Assembly (NCBI GenBank): GCA_964442285.1
Contig: CAYTZH010000030.1
Span: 1-62,801, forward strand
Reading direction: 5' to 3'
Length of the DNA stretch: 62,801 nucleotides
Source of the DNA: CAYTZH01 sp964442285
GTDB lineage: Bacteria > Myxococcota_A > UBA9160 > JAFDET01
This document shows, one piece after another, positions 25,629 to 34,090 of the stretch. The position numbers were made by a program, and so were the translations under genes. The number at the start of each line of letters is the position of its first letter. The first letter of the stretch is position 1. The notes beneath the pieces were generated by a model, which saw only the letters and a program-made list of their open reading frames with translations, ran no database searches and was not told the DNA's origin.

Positions 25629-26182
25629 GCGACGATCCGCGGGAGATCGTGGAGTACGAGCGGGAGGACGGGTCGGTCCGCGACGGCATCGAGGAAGAGG
25701 ACAACAAGATCCCGGCGTGGTTCACCTGGAGCTTCGTCGCCACCATCGTCTGGGGATTCCTCTACATGCCCTACTACACCCTCTCCGGCTGGTCCCAGGA
25801 AGGCCAGTACGCCGAGCAGGTGGCCGCCGCCGAGGCCCGGGCGGCGGCGGTTCGCGCCGAGCTGCCCCAGACCAATCCCTTCCACGGCGACGCCACGGCC
25901 ATCGCCGAGGGGCAGGAGGTCTGGAACACGATCTGCGTGGCCTGCCACAAGCCCGACGGATCGGGGCTCGTCGGACCGAGCCTGGTGGATCCGTACTCCA
26001 AGTACGGCGACGACGACCTGGCCCTGTACGAGACCGTCGCCAAGGGCCGCCCCGGCGGCATGCCGCCCTGGGAGGCCCAGCTCGGCAGCCAGAAGATCTG
26101 GAAGGTGCTGGCGTTCATGGAGACGCTGCCCCGCAGCGAGGAGCCCGGCCTGGGGGCGCCGGACTTCGCCGGAGGAGGCTGA
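25625..26182 (+). CDS. ccoP: cbb3-type cytochrome c oxidase subunit III, one-haem form
   Basis: Begins like CcoP: acidic DGIEEEDNKIPAWFTWSF, then the helix FVATIVWGFLYMPYY. The usual protein has two c-haem domains and about 300 residues, whereas this one has 185 residues and a single CxxCH at 104-108 (CVACHK), with GLVGPSL and a likely Met ligand in PGGMPPWE. The remaining haem domain ends normally (KVLAFMETLP), so the gene is complete rather than truncated. GTG 25625 overlaps ccoQ. One haem fewer shortens the electron path from soluble cytochrome c. Confidence 0.92.
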   Translation: MSDDPREIVEYEREDGSVRDGIEEEDNKIPAWFTWSFVATIVWGFLYMPYYTLSGWSQEGQYAEQVAAAEARAAAVRAELPQTNPFHGDATAIAEGQEVWNTICVACHKPDGSGLVGPSLVDPYSKYGDDDLALYETVAKGRPGGMPPWEAQLGSQKIWKVLAFMETLPRSEEPGLGAPDFAGGG

Positions 26183-26188
26183 TCCGCC

Positions 26189-27514
26189 GTGCTCTCCGCC
26201 CGCCCGGTCCAGGGCGCCTTCCGCCGCCTCCGCTGGGGCGCCAACGGGATCCTGATGGCGATCCTGCTGTCGATCCCGTGGATCCGGATCGGCGGCGAGC
26301 CGCTGATCCTGCTCGACGTACCGGGGCGGAAGTTCCACGTCTTCGGGCTCGTGATCTTCCCGCAGGAGCTCTACTTCCTGTGGCTGATCCTGGCCGCCCT
26401 GGCGCTCTCGCTCTTCTTCTTCACCTCCCTGGCGGGGCGTCTCTGGTGCGGCTGGGCCTGTCCCCAGACCGTGTTCACCGACCTGTTCGCGTGGATCGCC
26501 GCGCGGATCGAGGGCTGGACCGCCGCGGGCCGCCCCCGGAAGGTGGCGACCTGGCGGGTGATCGCGACCCACGCGCTCTGGCTCGGGCTCTCTGGGGTCG
26601 TGGCCTTCCATCTCGTGGGCTACTTCCGCTCGCCCTACGTGCTGCTGCCGGAGATCGCCTCCGGAGACCTGCTGCACCGCTCGACGGCGTTCTGGCTGGT
26701 GATGACGGGCCTGACCTACGTGGACTTCGGCCTCGTGCGCCAGACCTTCTGCAAGTACCTGTGCCCCTACGCCCGCTTCCAGAGCGTTCTCTTCGACCGC
26801 GACACGCTCGTGGTGGCCTACGACGAGCGTCGCGGCGAGCCTCGGGGCAAGCGGGGTACCACCGAGGGGGACTGTGTCGACTGCCGCCTCTGCGTCGAGG
26901 TCTGTCCCACGGGCATCGACATCCGCCAGGGTCTGCAGCTCGAGTGCATCGCGTGCACCCAGTGCATCGACGCCTGCAACGGGGTGATGGCGCGGCTGGA
27001 TCGCCCGTCGGACCTCATCGGCTACGCCTCGCAGAACGCCCTGGAGGGCGTGCGCGCCACCCGGCTGGTCCGGCCGCGGGTGCTCGTCTACGGCGCGCTG
27101 CTGGCGTCGGTGGCCGTGGTGTTCACCGGACTCCTGCTCGCGCGCCGGCCCCTCGACCTGCACGTGCGCCACAACGCCAACAACCTCTACCAGCGCACCG
27201 CCGACGGCCGGCTCGGCAATGCCTACACCCTGCGGGTGGAGAACCGGGACCGGGCCGACCGGGTCTACCGCATCCAGCTCGAGCCCCGCAGCGAGTACGA
27301 CCTGATCGCGGGGCTGAACCCGCTGCGGGTGCCCGCGACCACCGCCCTCGAGACCCGCGTCTTCGTGGTGGCCAAGCACGGGACCCTGCTGGACGGGGCG
27401 CGGCGGGATGTGACCTTCGTGCTGGAGGAGCTGGAGCATCCGGACCGGCGGGTCGAGCGCCGCTCTCCCTTCGTCGTGCCGAGCGGGTCGCTGCCCGGCG
27501 GAGCCGGCCGATGA
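26189..27514 (+). CDS. ccoG: Cytochrome c oxidase accessory protein CcoG (polyferredoxin)
   Basis: Membrane ferredoxin-like factor required for cbb3 assembly, linked to copper reduction. The 441 residues have N-terminal helices with CGWACPQTVFTDLF, another motif CKYLCPYARFQS, then two 4Fe-4S clusters in CVDCRLCVEVCPTGID and CIACTQCIDACNGVM, and a C-terminal Ig-like periplasmic domain (IgFixG). This order is exactly that of FixG/RdxA. GTG 26189 lies 6 bp after ccoP with GGAGGAGG upstream. The stop overlaps the ccoH ATG. Confidence 0.96.
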   Translation: MLSARPVQGAFRRLRWGANGILMAILLSIPWIRIGGEPLILLDVPGRKFHVFGLVIFPQELYFLWLILAALALSLFFFTSLAGRLWCGWACPQTVFTDLFAWIAARIEGWTAAGRPRKVATWRVIATHALWLGLSGVVAFHLVGYFRSPYVLLPEIASGDLLHRSTAFWLVMTGLTYVDFGLVRQTFCKYLCPYARFQSVLFDRDTLVVAYDERRGEPRGKRGTTEGDCVDCRLCVEVCPTGIDIRQGLQLECIACTQCIDACNGVMARLDRPSDLIGYASQNALEGVRATRLVRPRVLVYGALLASVAVVFTGLLLARRPLDLHVRHNANNLYQRTADGRLGNAYTLRVENRDRADRVYRIQLEPRSEYDLIAGLNPLRVPATTALETRVFVVAKHGTLLDGARRDVTFVLEELEHPDRRVERRSPFVVPSGSLPGGAGR

Positions 27515-27987
27515 GCCCGCGCGGCCGCGAGCCGTGGCCCTGGATCGTGGCGGCCCTCCTGGGCTGCATGATCGCCGGCTCCCTGAGCTTCCTGGGGATC
27601 GCCACGGCGAACCCCGACGCCCTGGTCACCGACGACACCTGGCGCGCGGGCCAGCGCTTCAGCGACGCGCTGCGGCGGGCCCGTCGGGCCGCGGAGCGCG
27701 GCTGGACCCTCGAGGTGGAGGCACCGCTCGACGGCGAGGCCGTGGCGGTCCGGGTGCGCCTCCTGGACGAGGACGGAGCCCCGCTGGTAGCGGAAGAGGT
27801 GCGGGTGCGGCGCCTGCGGCCCGCGGAAGGGGGCCTCGACGCCGAGCGGGTGCTCGCGTCCGGCCCGACCCCGGGGCTCTACATGGGACGGGTTCCGCTG
27901 CCCCGGTCGGGGCGCTGGCGTCTGGTGGTGGAGGCCGAGCGGGACGACGCGGCCCTCACCCGCGTGCTGTCCGTGAGGCGCCCGTGA
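27511..27987 (+). CDS. ccoH: FixH/CcoH-like cbb3 assembly protein
   Basis: A membrane protein of 158 residues with an N-terminal helix (PWIVAALLGCMIAGSLSFLGI) and a periplasmic beta-rich domain (WTLEVEAP, VAVRVRLLDEDGAPL, WRLVVEAERD), matching FixH in topology and place between ccoG and ccoI. FixH is needed for maturation of the oxidase; its exact role is unknown. ATG 27511 overlaps the ccoG stop (ATGA), and the stop overlaps ccoI. Sequence conservation in FixH is low, so the call rests on architecture and context. Confidence 0.85.
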   Translation: MSPRGREPWPWIVAALLGCMIAGSLSFLGIATANPDALVTDDTWRAGQRFSDALRRARRAAERGWTLEVEAPLDGEAVAVRVRLLDEDGAPLVAEEVRVRRLRPAEGGLDAERVLASGPTPGLYMGRVPLPRSGRWRLVVEAERDDAALTRVLSVRRP

Positions 27988-30191
27988 GTGCGACCGCCGA
28001 GCCGGCCTCCCAGGAGGTCGGCCTCTTCCTGGACGGCCTGCGCTGTGCCGGCTGCGTGCAGCGTGTCGAGCGGTCGCTGCGGGAGATCCCGGGCGTGGTC
28101 CACGCCCGGGTCAACCACACCACCCATCGGGCGCGGGTCCGCGTCGATCCCGCCGTCGCCTCTGCCGACGCCCTGGTGGCCCGGGTCGCCGACCTCGGCT
28201 ACGCGGCCACGCCCTTCGACCCCGACGCCCTGGAGCGTCCGGCGGCCCGGGGCACCCGGCTGGCGCTGATCCGGCTGCTGGTCGCGGCCTTCCTCGCGGG
28301 CAACGTCATGATGATCGCCCTCGCGCTCTACCTGGCCGGTCCCGAGGGCATGGAGCCCGACGTCCGCCGCGGCCTGCGCTGGCTGGCCGTGGCCCTCTCG
28401 CTTCCCGCGGCCACCTGGTGCGCCGCGCCCTTCTGGCGCGGGGCCTGGGCCGGACTGCGACGCGGCGAGGTGTCGATGGACCTGCCCATCGCCCTCGGGG
28501 TCGGCGCGGCTTTCGGGGCCAGCGTGACCGGAACCCTGGCCGAGCTTCCCCACGTCTTCGTGGACTCGGCGGCGATGATCGTGTTCCTGATCCTGCTGGG
28601 TCGGACGCTGGAGCGGGGCGCGCGGGCCCGCGCGGCGGGCGCCGTGGAACGCCTGGTGGCCCTGGCCCCGCGCCGGGCCCTGCGACGCACGCGGGACGGG
28701 GTCGAGACGGTGCCCGCCGAGGCGCTGGCGCCGGGAGATCGGGTGGTCGTCGCGCCGGGCCAGACGGTGCCCGCCGACGGCCGGGTGGCGGCGGGCGAGA
28801 CCGAGGTGGACGAGTCCCTGCTCACCGGCGAGTCCCGACCGGTGCTGCGCGGACCGGGCGATGCCGTGGTCGGGGGCAGCGCCAATCGCCTGGCCGAGAT
28901 CGAGGTGGACGTGACGGCGCGCGCCCACGCCGGGACCCTGGCGCGCCTGGCGGCGCTGCTCGAGCGCGCCCAGACCGAGCGTCCGCCGATCCAGCGGCTC
29001 GCGGATCGGGTAGCCTCGGTCTTCGCGCCGAGCGTGCTCGCCGTGGCCGCCGCGACCGCCCTGGTCTGGGCGCTGCTCGGCCGACCCGGCTACGAGGTGC
29101 TCCACATCGCGACGGCGGTGCTGATCGTGGCCTGTCCCTGTGCCCTGGGTCTGGCGACACCGGTCGCGGTCACCGCCGCCATCGGTCGGGCCGCGGCGCT
29201 CGGCGTGCTGTTCAAGAACGGCGAGGCCCTGGAGCGCTGCGCCGGGGTCGCCCGCGTGCTGCTCGACAAGACCGGGACCCTGAGCGAGGGGCGCCTGGCG
29301 GTGGACGCCGTCGAGCCGGTGGACGGGGTCGATGCCGACGCCCTGGTGGCGCTGGCGGCCGGCGCCGAGGGCGCCTCGGTCCATCCGGTGGCGGAGGCCC
29401 TGCGCGCCGAGGCGGAGCGCCGGAACCTCGAGCCGGCGCCGCTGGCCGGCGAGCGCCGGACGCGGCCGGGCCTGGGCGTCGAGGCCGGGGCCGGGCCCGA
29501 GGCGGTCCGGGTGGGCTCGCGGCGGCTCCTGGAGGAGGCGGGGCTCAAGCTCCCGCCGGCGCTCGACGAGCGCGCGCGCAAGCACGCCGCCGCCGGAGCG
29601 AGCCTCGCGTTCGTGGCGCGCGGCGACGCCGTGCTCGGCGCGGTGTCCTTCGTAGACCCGCCGCGGGCCGACGCGGCGGACGCCTGTGCGCGCCTGCGCG
29701 GGCTCGGCGCCGCGCCGGTGCTCGTCTCGGGCGATCACGCCGAGGCGGTGGCCCTGGCCGCGGCGCGGGCCGGGGTGGCGGACTTCCACGCGGAGGTCTC
29801 GCCCGAGGAGAAGGTCGCGCACGTGCGCCGGCTGCGGGCCTCGGGACCCGTGCTGGTCGCCGGCGACGGCATCAACGATGCGGCCGCCCTGGCCGCCGCC
29901 GACGTGGGCGTGGCGATGGCCCAGGGGGCCGACGTGGCGGTGCACGCCGCCGACGTGGTCGTCCGCGCGCCGCGGCTGGGCGCGGTGGCCGACACCGTGG
30001 CGCTCTCACGCAGCGCCCTGGCCCGGATCCGGGAGAACCTCGGCCTGGCGGTGGCGTACAACGCGCTGGCGGTCCCCCTGGCCGTCGCGGGGGTGCTCTC
30101 GCCCCTGGGCGCCGCCGTGGCCATGAGCCTGTCGTCCGTGGTCGTCACCGCCAACGCCGTCCGCCTGCTCGCCTGGAGGGCCGGCGCGTGA
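27984..30191 (+). CDS. ccoI: Copper-exporting P1B-type ATPase CcoI/FixI
   Basis: Pumps copper across the inner membrane to supply CuB of the oxidase. The 735 residues show an N-terminal heavy-metal domain with CAGC (LRCAGCVQRVE), eight predicted helices, TGESRPV actuator loop, the metal-binding CPC in VACPCALGLATP, the phosphorylated Asp in LLDKTGTL, HP in SVHPVAEAL and the hinge GDGINDAAALAAADVGVAM. The order and length match CopA2/FixI rather than a detoxifying CopA. GTG 27984 overlaps ccoH, and the stop overlaps ccoS. Confidence 0.95.
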   Translation: MSATAEPASQEVGLFLDGLRCAGCVQRVERSLREIPGVVHARVNHTTHRARVRVDPAVASADALVARVADLGYAATPFDPDALERPAARGTRLALIRLLVAAFLAGNVMMIALALYLAGPEGMEPDVRRGLRWLAVALSLPAATWCAAPFWRGAWAGLRRGEVSMDLPIALGVGAAFGASVTGTLAELPHVFVDSAAMIVFLILLGRTLERGARARAAGAVERLVALAPRRALRRTRDGVETVPAEALAPGDRVVVAPGQTVPADGRVAAGETEVDESLLTGESRPVLRGPGDAVVGGSANRLAEIEVDVTARAHAGTLARLAALLERAQTERPPIQRLADRVASVFAPSVLAVAAATALVWALLGRPGYEVLHIATAVLIVACPCALGLATPVAVTAAIGRAAALGVLFKNGEALERCAGVARVLLDKTGTLSEGRLAVDAVEPVDGVDADALVALAAGAEGASVHPVAEALRAEAERRNLEPAPLAGERRTRPGLGVEAGAGPEAVRVGSRRLLEEAGLKLPPALDERARKHAAAGASLAFVARGDAVLGAVSFVDPPRADAADACARLRGLGAAPVLVSGDHAEAVALAAARAGVADFHAEVSPEEKVAHVRRLRASGPVLVAGDGINDAAALAAADVGVAMAQGADVAVHAADVVVRAPRLGAVADTVALSRSALARIRENLGLAVAYNALAVPLAVAGVLSPLGAAVAMSLSSVVVTANAVRLLAWRAGA

Positions 30192-30379
30192 CCTCGCTCG
30201 AGATCACCATCCCCGTCACCCTCGCCATCGCCGGGGTCCTGCTGGCGCTGGTGCTCCGGGGCGTCTGGCGCGGCGACTTCGACGACTGGGAAGGCCCGGC
30301 GGCGCGACACCACCTCGACGCCGACGGGTGTCCCGAGCGGGACGCCGGCTCCGAGGGCGAGCCGCCGCCCGCCGCCTAG
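30188..30379 (+). CDS. ccoS: CcoS-like cbb3 oxidase assembly protein
   Basis: A 63-residue protein with one N-terminal helix (ITIPVTLAIAGVLLALVLRGV) followed by WRGDFDDWEGPAARHHLDAD, which matches the CcoS signature of a helix then QFDDLEGPA. CcoS is needed to insert cofactors into CcoN. The acidic, Pro-rich tail after the motif is slightly longer than usual. GTG 30188 overlaps the ccoI stop. It completes the ccoNOQPGHIS set. Confidence 0.9.
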   Translation: MTSLEITIPVTLAIAGVLLALVLRGVWRGDFDDWEGPAARHHLDADGCPERDAGSEGEPPPAA

Positions 30380-30407
30380 GCACCGATCCGTGTGATAGGC
30401 TGGCCCC

Positions 30408-31184
30408 GTGAGCGAGGGGCCGAACGCGCTGCGTCTCGACGGCCGGATCGCGGTCGTGACGGGCGCGGCGGCGGGCCTCGGAGCGGGGATCGCCCGGGCC
30501 TTCGCGCGGGCCGGCGCCGCCCTGGCGCTCTGCGACCGCAACGGCGAGGCCTTGTCGCGGCTCTCGGACGCCCTGGCGGCGCGCGGCAGCCGGATCTGGC
30601 AGGGCGTCTTCGACGTCCGCGAAGGTCGGGACGTGGACGCGTTCGTGACGCGGGTCGCGGACGATGCGGGCCGCATCGACGTCCTCGTCAACAACGCGGG
30701 CGGCGGCTTCCAGGCGCCCTTCCTGGACGTCACCGAGAAGGGGGAGTGGGCGCTCGTCCGCGAGAACTTCTGCAGCGTCACCGCCTTCGTCCGCGCCGCG
30801 GTGCCGCGGATCCCCGCCTCGGGCGGAAGCATCGTCAACCTGACCTCCATCGAGGCCCATCGCGCCGCCCCGGGCCATGCGGTGTACGCGGCCATGAAGG
30901 CGGCGGTCGCCAGCCTGACGGCCAGCCTCGCCCTGGAGCTCGGGGAACGCGGGATCCGGGTCAACTGCATCGCTCCGGACGTGATCCCCACGCCTGGCAT
31001 CGGGGAGCCGCCGGTGCGCACGCCGCTCCCGCGGCGGGGACGGGTGGAGGACGTGGCCGCGGCAGCGCTCTACCTGGCGTCTGAGGCGTCCGCCTTCGTC
31101 ACGGGGACCACGCTCCACGTCGACGGCGGCAACCACGCGGCAGGGGGCTGGCGCCGCACGGCCGACGGCAGCTGGACGCCCTGA
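30408..31184 (+). CDS. SDR family oxidoreductase
   Basis: Short-chain dehydrogenase/reductase of 258 residues. Seen: TGAAAGLGAGIA cofactor loop, a second-strand Asp in LCDRNGEA that favours NAD(H), VNNAGGG, catalytic Ser in NLTSIEA, the pair YAAMK, and the C-terminal FVTGTTLHVDGGN. Substrate unknown. It starts 28 bp after ccoS (GTG 30408), perhaps from its own promoter, since TGATAGGCT lies just ahead. The last eight codons and the stop lie in a 24-bp tandem duplication, so the C-terminal TADGSWTP may be recent. Confidence 0.88.
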   Translation: MSEGPNALRLDGRIAVVTGAAAGLGAGIARAFARAGAALALCDRNGEALSRLSDALAARGSRIWQGVFDVREGRDVDAFVTRVADDAGRIDVLVNNAGGGFQAPFLDVTEKGEWALVRENFCSVTAFVRAAVPRIPASGGSIVNLTSIEAHRAAPGHAVYAAMKAAVASLTASLALELGERGIRVNCIAPDVIPTPGIGEPPVRTPLPRRGRVEDVAAAALYLASEASAFVTGTTLHVDGGNHAAGGWRRTADGSWTP

Positions 31185-31208
31185 GCCGACGGCAGCTGGA
31201 CGCCCTGA
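31161..31208 (+). repeat. 24-bp tandem duplication over the SDR stop codon
   Basis: Two identical 24-bp copies (31161-31184 and 31185-31208), with eight more bases of a third. The first copy contains the functional TGA; the second lies wholly downstream. A slippage event at the gene end. Confidence 0.95.
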
Positions 31209-31222
31209 GCCGACGGCTCAGG
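31204..31222. terminator. Hairpin between converging genes (possible two-way terminator)
   Basis: CCTGAGCC (31204-31211), loop GAC, GGCTCAGG (31215-31222): eight perfect pairs between the SDR (+) and treT (-) ends; it spans the treT stop codon. No T tract follows, which is usual in such GC-rich genomes. Confidence 0.45.
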
Positions 31223-32663
31223 CGATCTCCGCGTCCATCCGCTCGATGAGCTGGGCGTACTGGAGCAGGTGGCGGATGCCGAGGAAGTGCTCCCGGACCC
31301 GCTCCCGGGCGGCCTCGCCCATGCGTCGGGCGCGCTCGGGGTCCGCCAGGATGGCGGTGAGGGCGGCGCCGAAGGCCTCCAGGTCGTTCGGGTCCTTGAG
31401 CAGGACGCCGCTCACGCCGTCCTCGATCTGGTCCTGGATGCCGCCGACCGCGCTGGCAACCACGGGGCGCGCCTTCCACATGGCCTCGGTCACCGTGAGG
31501 CCGAAGCCCTCGTGCAGGCTCTTCTGAACCACCACGCTGGCGTGACGCTGCAGGGCGTTGACGATCGCCGCGTTCTCCTCCACGTCGTCGGTGGGCAGGG
31601 ACGCCAGGTGCACCCGCATGCGGATCGGGTCGGGCAGCTCCCGCCAGGCGGCCTCCACCTCGTCGAAGACCGTGACGCCCTCCGGATCGTCGGCGACGGC
31701 CTTGGCGTTGGGCCCCGCGAGTACCAGCTCCGGCTCCCGCTCCCAGCCGTCGTGGACGTGCCGGGCGAAGCCGTGCATGACTCCGATCATGTCCTTGAGG
31801 GGATCCCAGCGCGAGACCTGCACCACCAGCGGCGTGTCCGGATGGGGAGCGCGGCCCAGGCGGACCACGTCCGCCACCCGCTCGACGCGGCCGGGCGTGC
31901 CGTCGTGGCGGAGGAACCCGGTGGAGGCGCCCTCGATCCGGGGACAGTCGAGGAGCCCCGTGTTCACCAGGATCTCGCGCACCGTGGACTCGTCCATCTC
32001 CTGGTTCTTGGGGGCGAAGGCGTCGATGCTGGGCTGGATGATCGTGGACTTGCCGTGGTCGCAGAACGCCGGGACGTAGGCGTCCCGGGAGAAGACGAAC
32101 ACGGGAATGGGCTCCAGGTACGGCTCGAGGAAGTGCCAGCCGCTCTCGACCTCGTCGTTGGTGGTGTCGTGGCCGATGTGGCAGCGCCAGAGCACCAGGG
32201 CGCCGTGGCGGATCAGATCGCCCGCGAGCCCTGCGGTCTGCGGGTCGTGCAGGATCACGATGTCGCGCGGGCGCACCAGGGAGCAGAGCTCCTGGCTGTT
32301 CTCGCGCAGGGTGTCCTCGTAGATGCGGTGGGCCTCGCCGTCGAGGGGCGTGCCGTCGCCCGGGGATCCGTGGAGCGCGTGGTGGAGCCGCTTGGTGATC
32401 CGGAAGAAGTCCGTGTTGCCGGTGATGACCATCCAGCGCGTGTCGACGCCGGCACCGCGACAGTAGGAGAGCAGGGGGCGCAGCATCTCCGCCACGCCGC
32501 CGCCGACGGCTGTGGAGTTCACGTTCCAGACGACCCGGCCCTGGAAGCGCTGGCTCAGGCCCTCTCCGATGTCGAGCACCTCGCGCAGGCTCTCGGACCC
32601 GACGATGCGGCCGAACTGCTTCAGGGGGCGGAACCCGGTTCGAACCTCTTCGATGAACACCAT
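31218..32663 (-). CDS. treT: Trehalose synthase (TreT-type GT4 glycosyltransferase)
   Basis: Joins glucose from a nucleotide sugar to glucose, making trehalose in one reversible step. The 481 residues follow the TreT family: VWNVNSTAVGGGVAEMLRPL, GVDTRWMVI, LHDPQTAGLAGDL, WRCHIGHD, the C-terminal domain start VVQVSRWDPLKDMIGVMHGF, and KSLHEGFGLTVTEAMWKARPVV with the donor-binding Glu. ATG 32663 is preceded by GGAGGGG; the upstream in-frame part is unrelated. Trehalose would serve as an osmolyte or desiccation protectant. Note the GpgS-like osmolyte enzyme 19 kb away. Confidence 0.85.
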   Translation of the reverse strand: MVFIEEVRTGFRPLKQFGRIVGSESLREVLDIGEGLSQRFQGRVVWNVNSTAVGGGVAEMLRPLLSYCRGAGVDTRWMVITGNTDFFRITKRLHHALHGSPGDGTPLDGEAHRIYEDTLRENSQELCSLVRPRDIVILHDPQTAGLAGDLIRHGALVLWRCHIGHDTTNDEVESGWHFLEPYLEPIPVFVFSRDAYVPAFCDHGKSTIIQPSIDAFAPKNQEMDESTVREILVNTGLLDCPRIEGASTGFLRHDGTPGRVERVADVVRLGRAPHPDTPLVVQVSRWDPLKDMIGVMHGFARHVHDGWEREPELVLAGPNAKAVADDPEGVTVFDEVEAAWRELPDPIRMRVHLASLPTDDVEENAAIVNALQRHASVVVQKSLHEGFGLTVTEAMWKARPVVASAVGGIQDQIEDGVSGVLLKDPNDLEAFGAALTAILADPERARRMGEAARERVREHFLGIRHLLQYAQLIERMDAEIA

Positions 32664-32705
32664 CTGCGGTTTCCCCTCCGCGCAGGCTCCCGCGCGTCGG
32701 CTGGC

Positions 32706-32718
32706 GGACAGAATGTCC
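32706..32718. promoter_or_regulatory. Small inverted repeat upstream of treT
   Basis: GGACA-GAA-TGTCC, a perfect 5-3-5 inverted repeat 43 bp upstream of the treT start, in an otherwise unstructured 229-bp intergenic stretch (32664-32892). It could be an operator; no matching copy was seen elsewhere. Confidence 0.3.
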
Positions 32719-32892
32719 CAGTTTGCGGCGAGACGGCCCGATCGTCTGTCGGCGTCCTGACACGGCACGGCCGCGGCCGCGCTCTCCGCCGGAGCGCAGG
32801 GTAGCGGGTCGAGGATCCCGGGGCCCCGGGGCGGGGGATCAGGGGATCGGCAGGCGGCCCCGCAGGCCCGGACCGCGGATCGAGCCGGGCGC

Positions 32893-33864
32893 TCAGAGCC
32901 AGCGCAGGCGGCGAAACACCACGAGCTGCGCCAGGGCCAGGAGGATCAGTGCGGCGCAGACGACGCCGAACGCCCAGGGCGTCTCCGTGCCCGGGATCCC
33001 GGCGACGTTGATGCCCAGCAGCCCGGTGGCGAAGCCCAGGGGCAGGAACACCCCGGCGATGATCGAGAGGGCGTACATGCGTCGATTCATCTGCTCGGCG
33101 AGGGCGCTGGCCAGCTCCTCCTGGATCACGGCGGCCCGCTCGCGCGCCGCCTCCAGGTCCTCGACGTAGCGGGTGGTGCGATCGCCGACCTCCCGCAGCT
33201 GGAGCCGCTCGCGCTCGCCGAGCCAGGCGATGCGCTCGCCGGGCAGCCGTGCCAGGGCATCGCGCTGCGGCGAGAGATAGCGACGGAGCAGGATGGCCTG
33301 GCGGCGCAGCTCGAGGAGCTCGTGTCGTTCCACGCTCTCGGCGGGGTCCGCGAGCTCCTCCATGGCGTCGAGGCGCTCCTCCAGCTCGGCGAGCACGCCG
33401 GCCATGCGATCGACCAGCCCGTCGGCGAGCTCCGCGACGAACTCGCCCGGGCTCCGGGGCCCGCGCCCCGTCGCGGTCCGCTCGCGCAGGTCCTGCAAGG
33501 AGAGCAGGCGGCGGATGCGCACCGTGATCACGCGCCGGGCGTCGGCCCAGAGCCGCACGGAGACCATGTCCTCCGGGTCCGCGCCCGGGTTGAGGTTGAC
33601 GCCGCGCAGGATCAGCAGCAGCTGGTCGGGCCCGGCGGGCAGCGAGCGGGGGCGCGTCTCGATGGCGAGCAGGGCGTCGACCGCGAGCTCACCGAGACCG
33701 CTGCGCTCTCGCAGCCAGTGGCGCGCGTCGGCGGCGTCGAGCTGGAGGTGGATCCAGCGGAAGCCGTCGCCCAGGGCGCCGTCGAGTTCCGCCCATCCGA
33801 GCTCCCGCGCGCTCCCATCGGGCGCTACGTCGTAGGCCCAGATCAGGCCACTCTGCTCGCTCAC
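32893..33864 (-). CDS. CorA/ZntB-type metal ion transporter
   Basis: Inner-membrane channel for divalent metal ions, pentameric in the family. The 323 residues have a soluble alpha-beta N-terminal domain, long acidic helices, and two C-terminal helices with the selectivity loop GINVAGIPG between them (YALSIIAGVFLPLGFATGLLG then FGVVCAALILLALAQLVVF). GxNxGG-like loops with IPG are more like ZntB (zinc) than the Mg channel CorA (YGMNF), so the ion is uncertain. GTG 33864 (SEQSGLIWAYD) is the likely start; the longer frame runs through the tRNA-Leu gene and is not real. Confidence 0.88.
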   Translation of the reverse strand: MSEQSGLIWAYDVAPDGSARELGWAELDGALGDGFRWIHLQLDAADARHWLRERSGLGELAVDALLAIETRPRSLPAGPDQLLLILRGVNLNPGADPEDMVSVRLWADARRVITVRIRRLLSLQDLRERTATGRGPRSPGEFVAELADGLVDRMAGVLAELEERLDAMEELADPAESVERHELLELRRQAILLRRYLSPQRDALARLPGERIAWLGERERLQLREVGDRTTRYVEDLEAARERAAVIQEELASALAEQMNRRMYALSIIAGVFLPLGFATGLLGINVAGIPGTETPWAFGVVCAALILLALAQLVVFRRLRWL

Positions 33865-33900
33865 GGCCGGATTTCTTCTCGGGGGTGGGTCGGGTTGCGC

Positions 33901-33987
33901 TGGTGCCCGGGACTGGAGTCGAACCAGCACGGCCTTGCGGCCACTAGATCCTGAATCTAGCGCGTCTACCAATTCCGCCACCCGGGC
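33901..33987 (-). tRNA. tRNA-Leu (anticodon CAG)
   Basis: Minus strand: acceptor GCCCGGG (33987-33981) pairs with CCCGGGC (33911-33905); anticodon stem CTAGA/TCTAG encloses TTCAGGA; T arm GGTTCGACTCC; CCA encoded at 33903-33901. Long variable arm. It reads CUG, the dominant Leu codon of this genome, and has a good promoter just upstream. Confidence 0.96.
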
Positions 33988-34004
33988 CCGGGCGCGAGCA
34001 GCGA

Positions 34005-34033
34005 AGCGTACGGCGCGGTCCGGAGCGCGTCAA
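34005..34033 (-). promoter_or_regulatory. Promoter of tRNA-Leu(CAG)
   Basis: Minus strand: TTGACG (34033-34028), exact 17-bp spacer, TACGCT (34010-34005); transcription would start near 33998, 11 bases before the tRNA. The best housekeeping promoter in the window, useful as a guide to the local -10 form TANGCT. Confidence 0.7.
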
Positions 34034-34090
34034 CGTCCCGAGAGCGAGGCGGAAACGCGGGACGCCTCCTTCTGCTACCCCTCCCGCCGG

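Noticed and set aside
33865..33981. An N-terminal extension of the CorA/ZntB gene starting MAELVDALDSG
   Set aside because: This peptide is the well-known false translation of a tRNA-Leu gene; the extension runs through the tRNA at 33901-33987. GTG 33864 is the sensible start.
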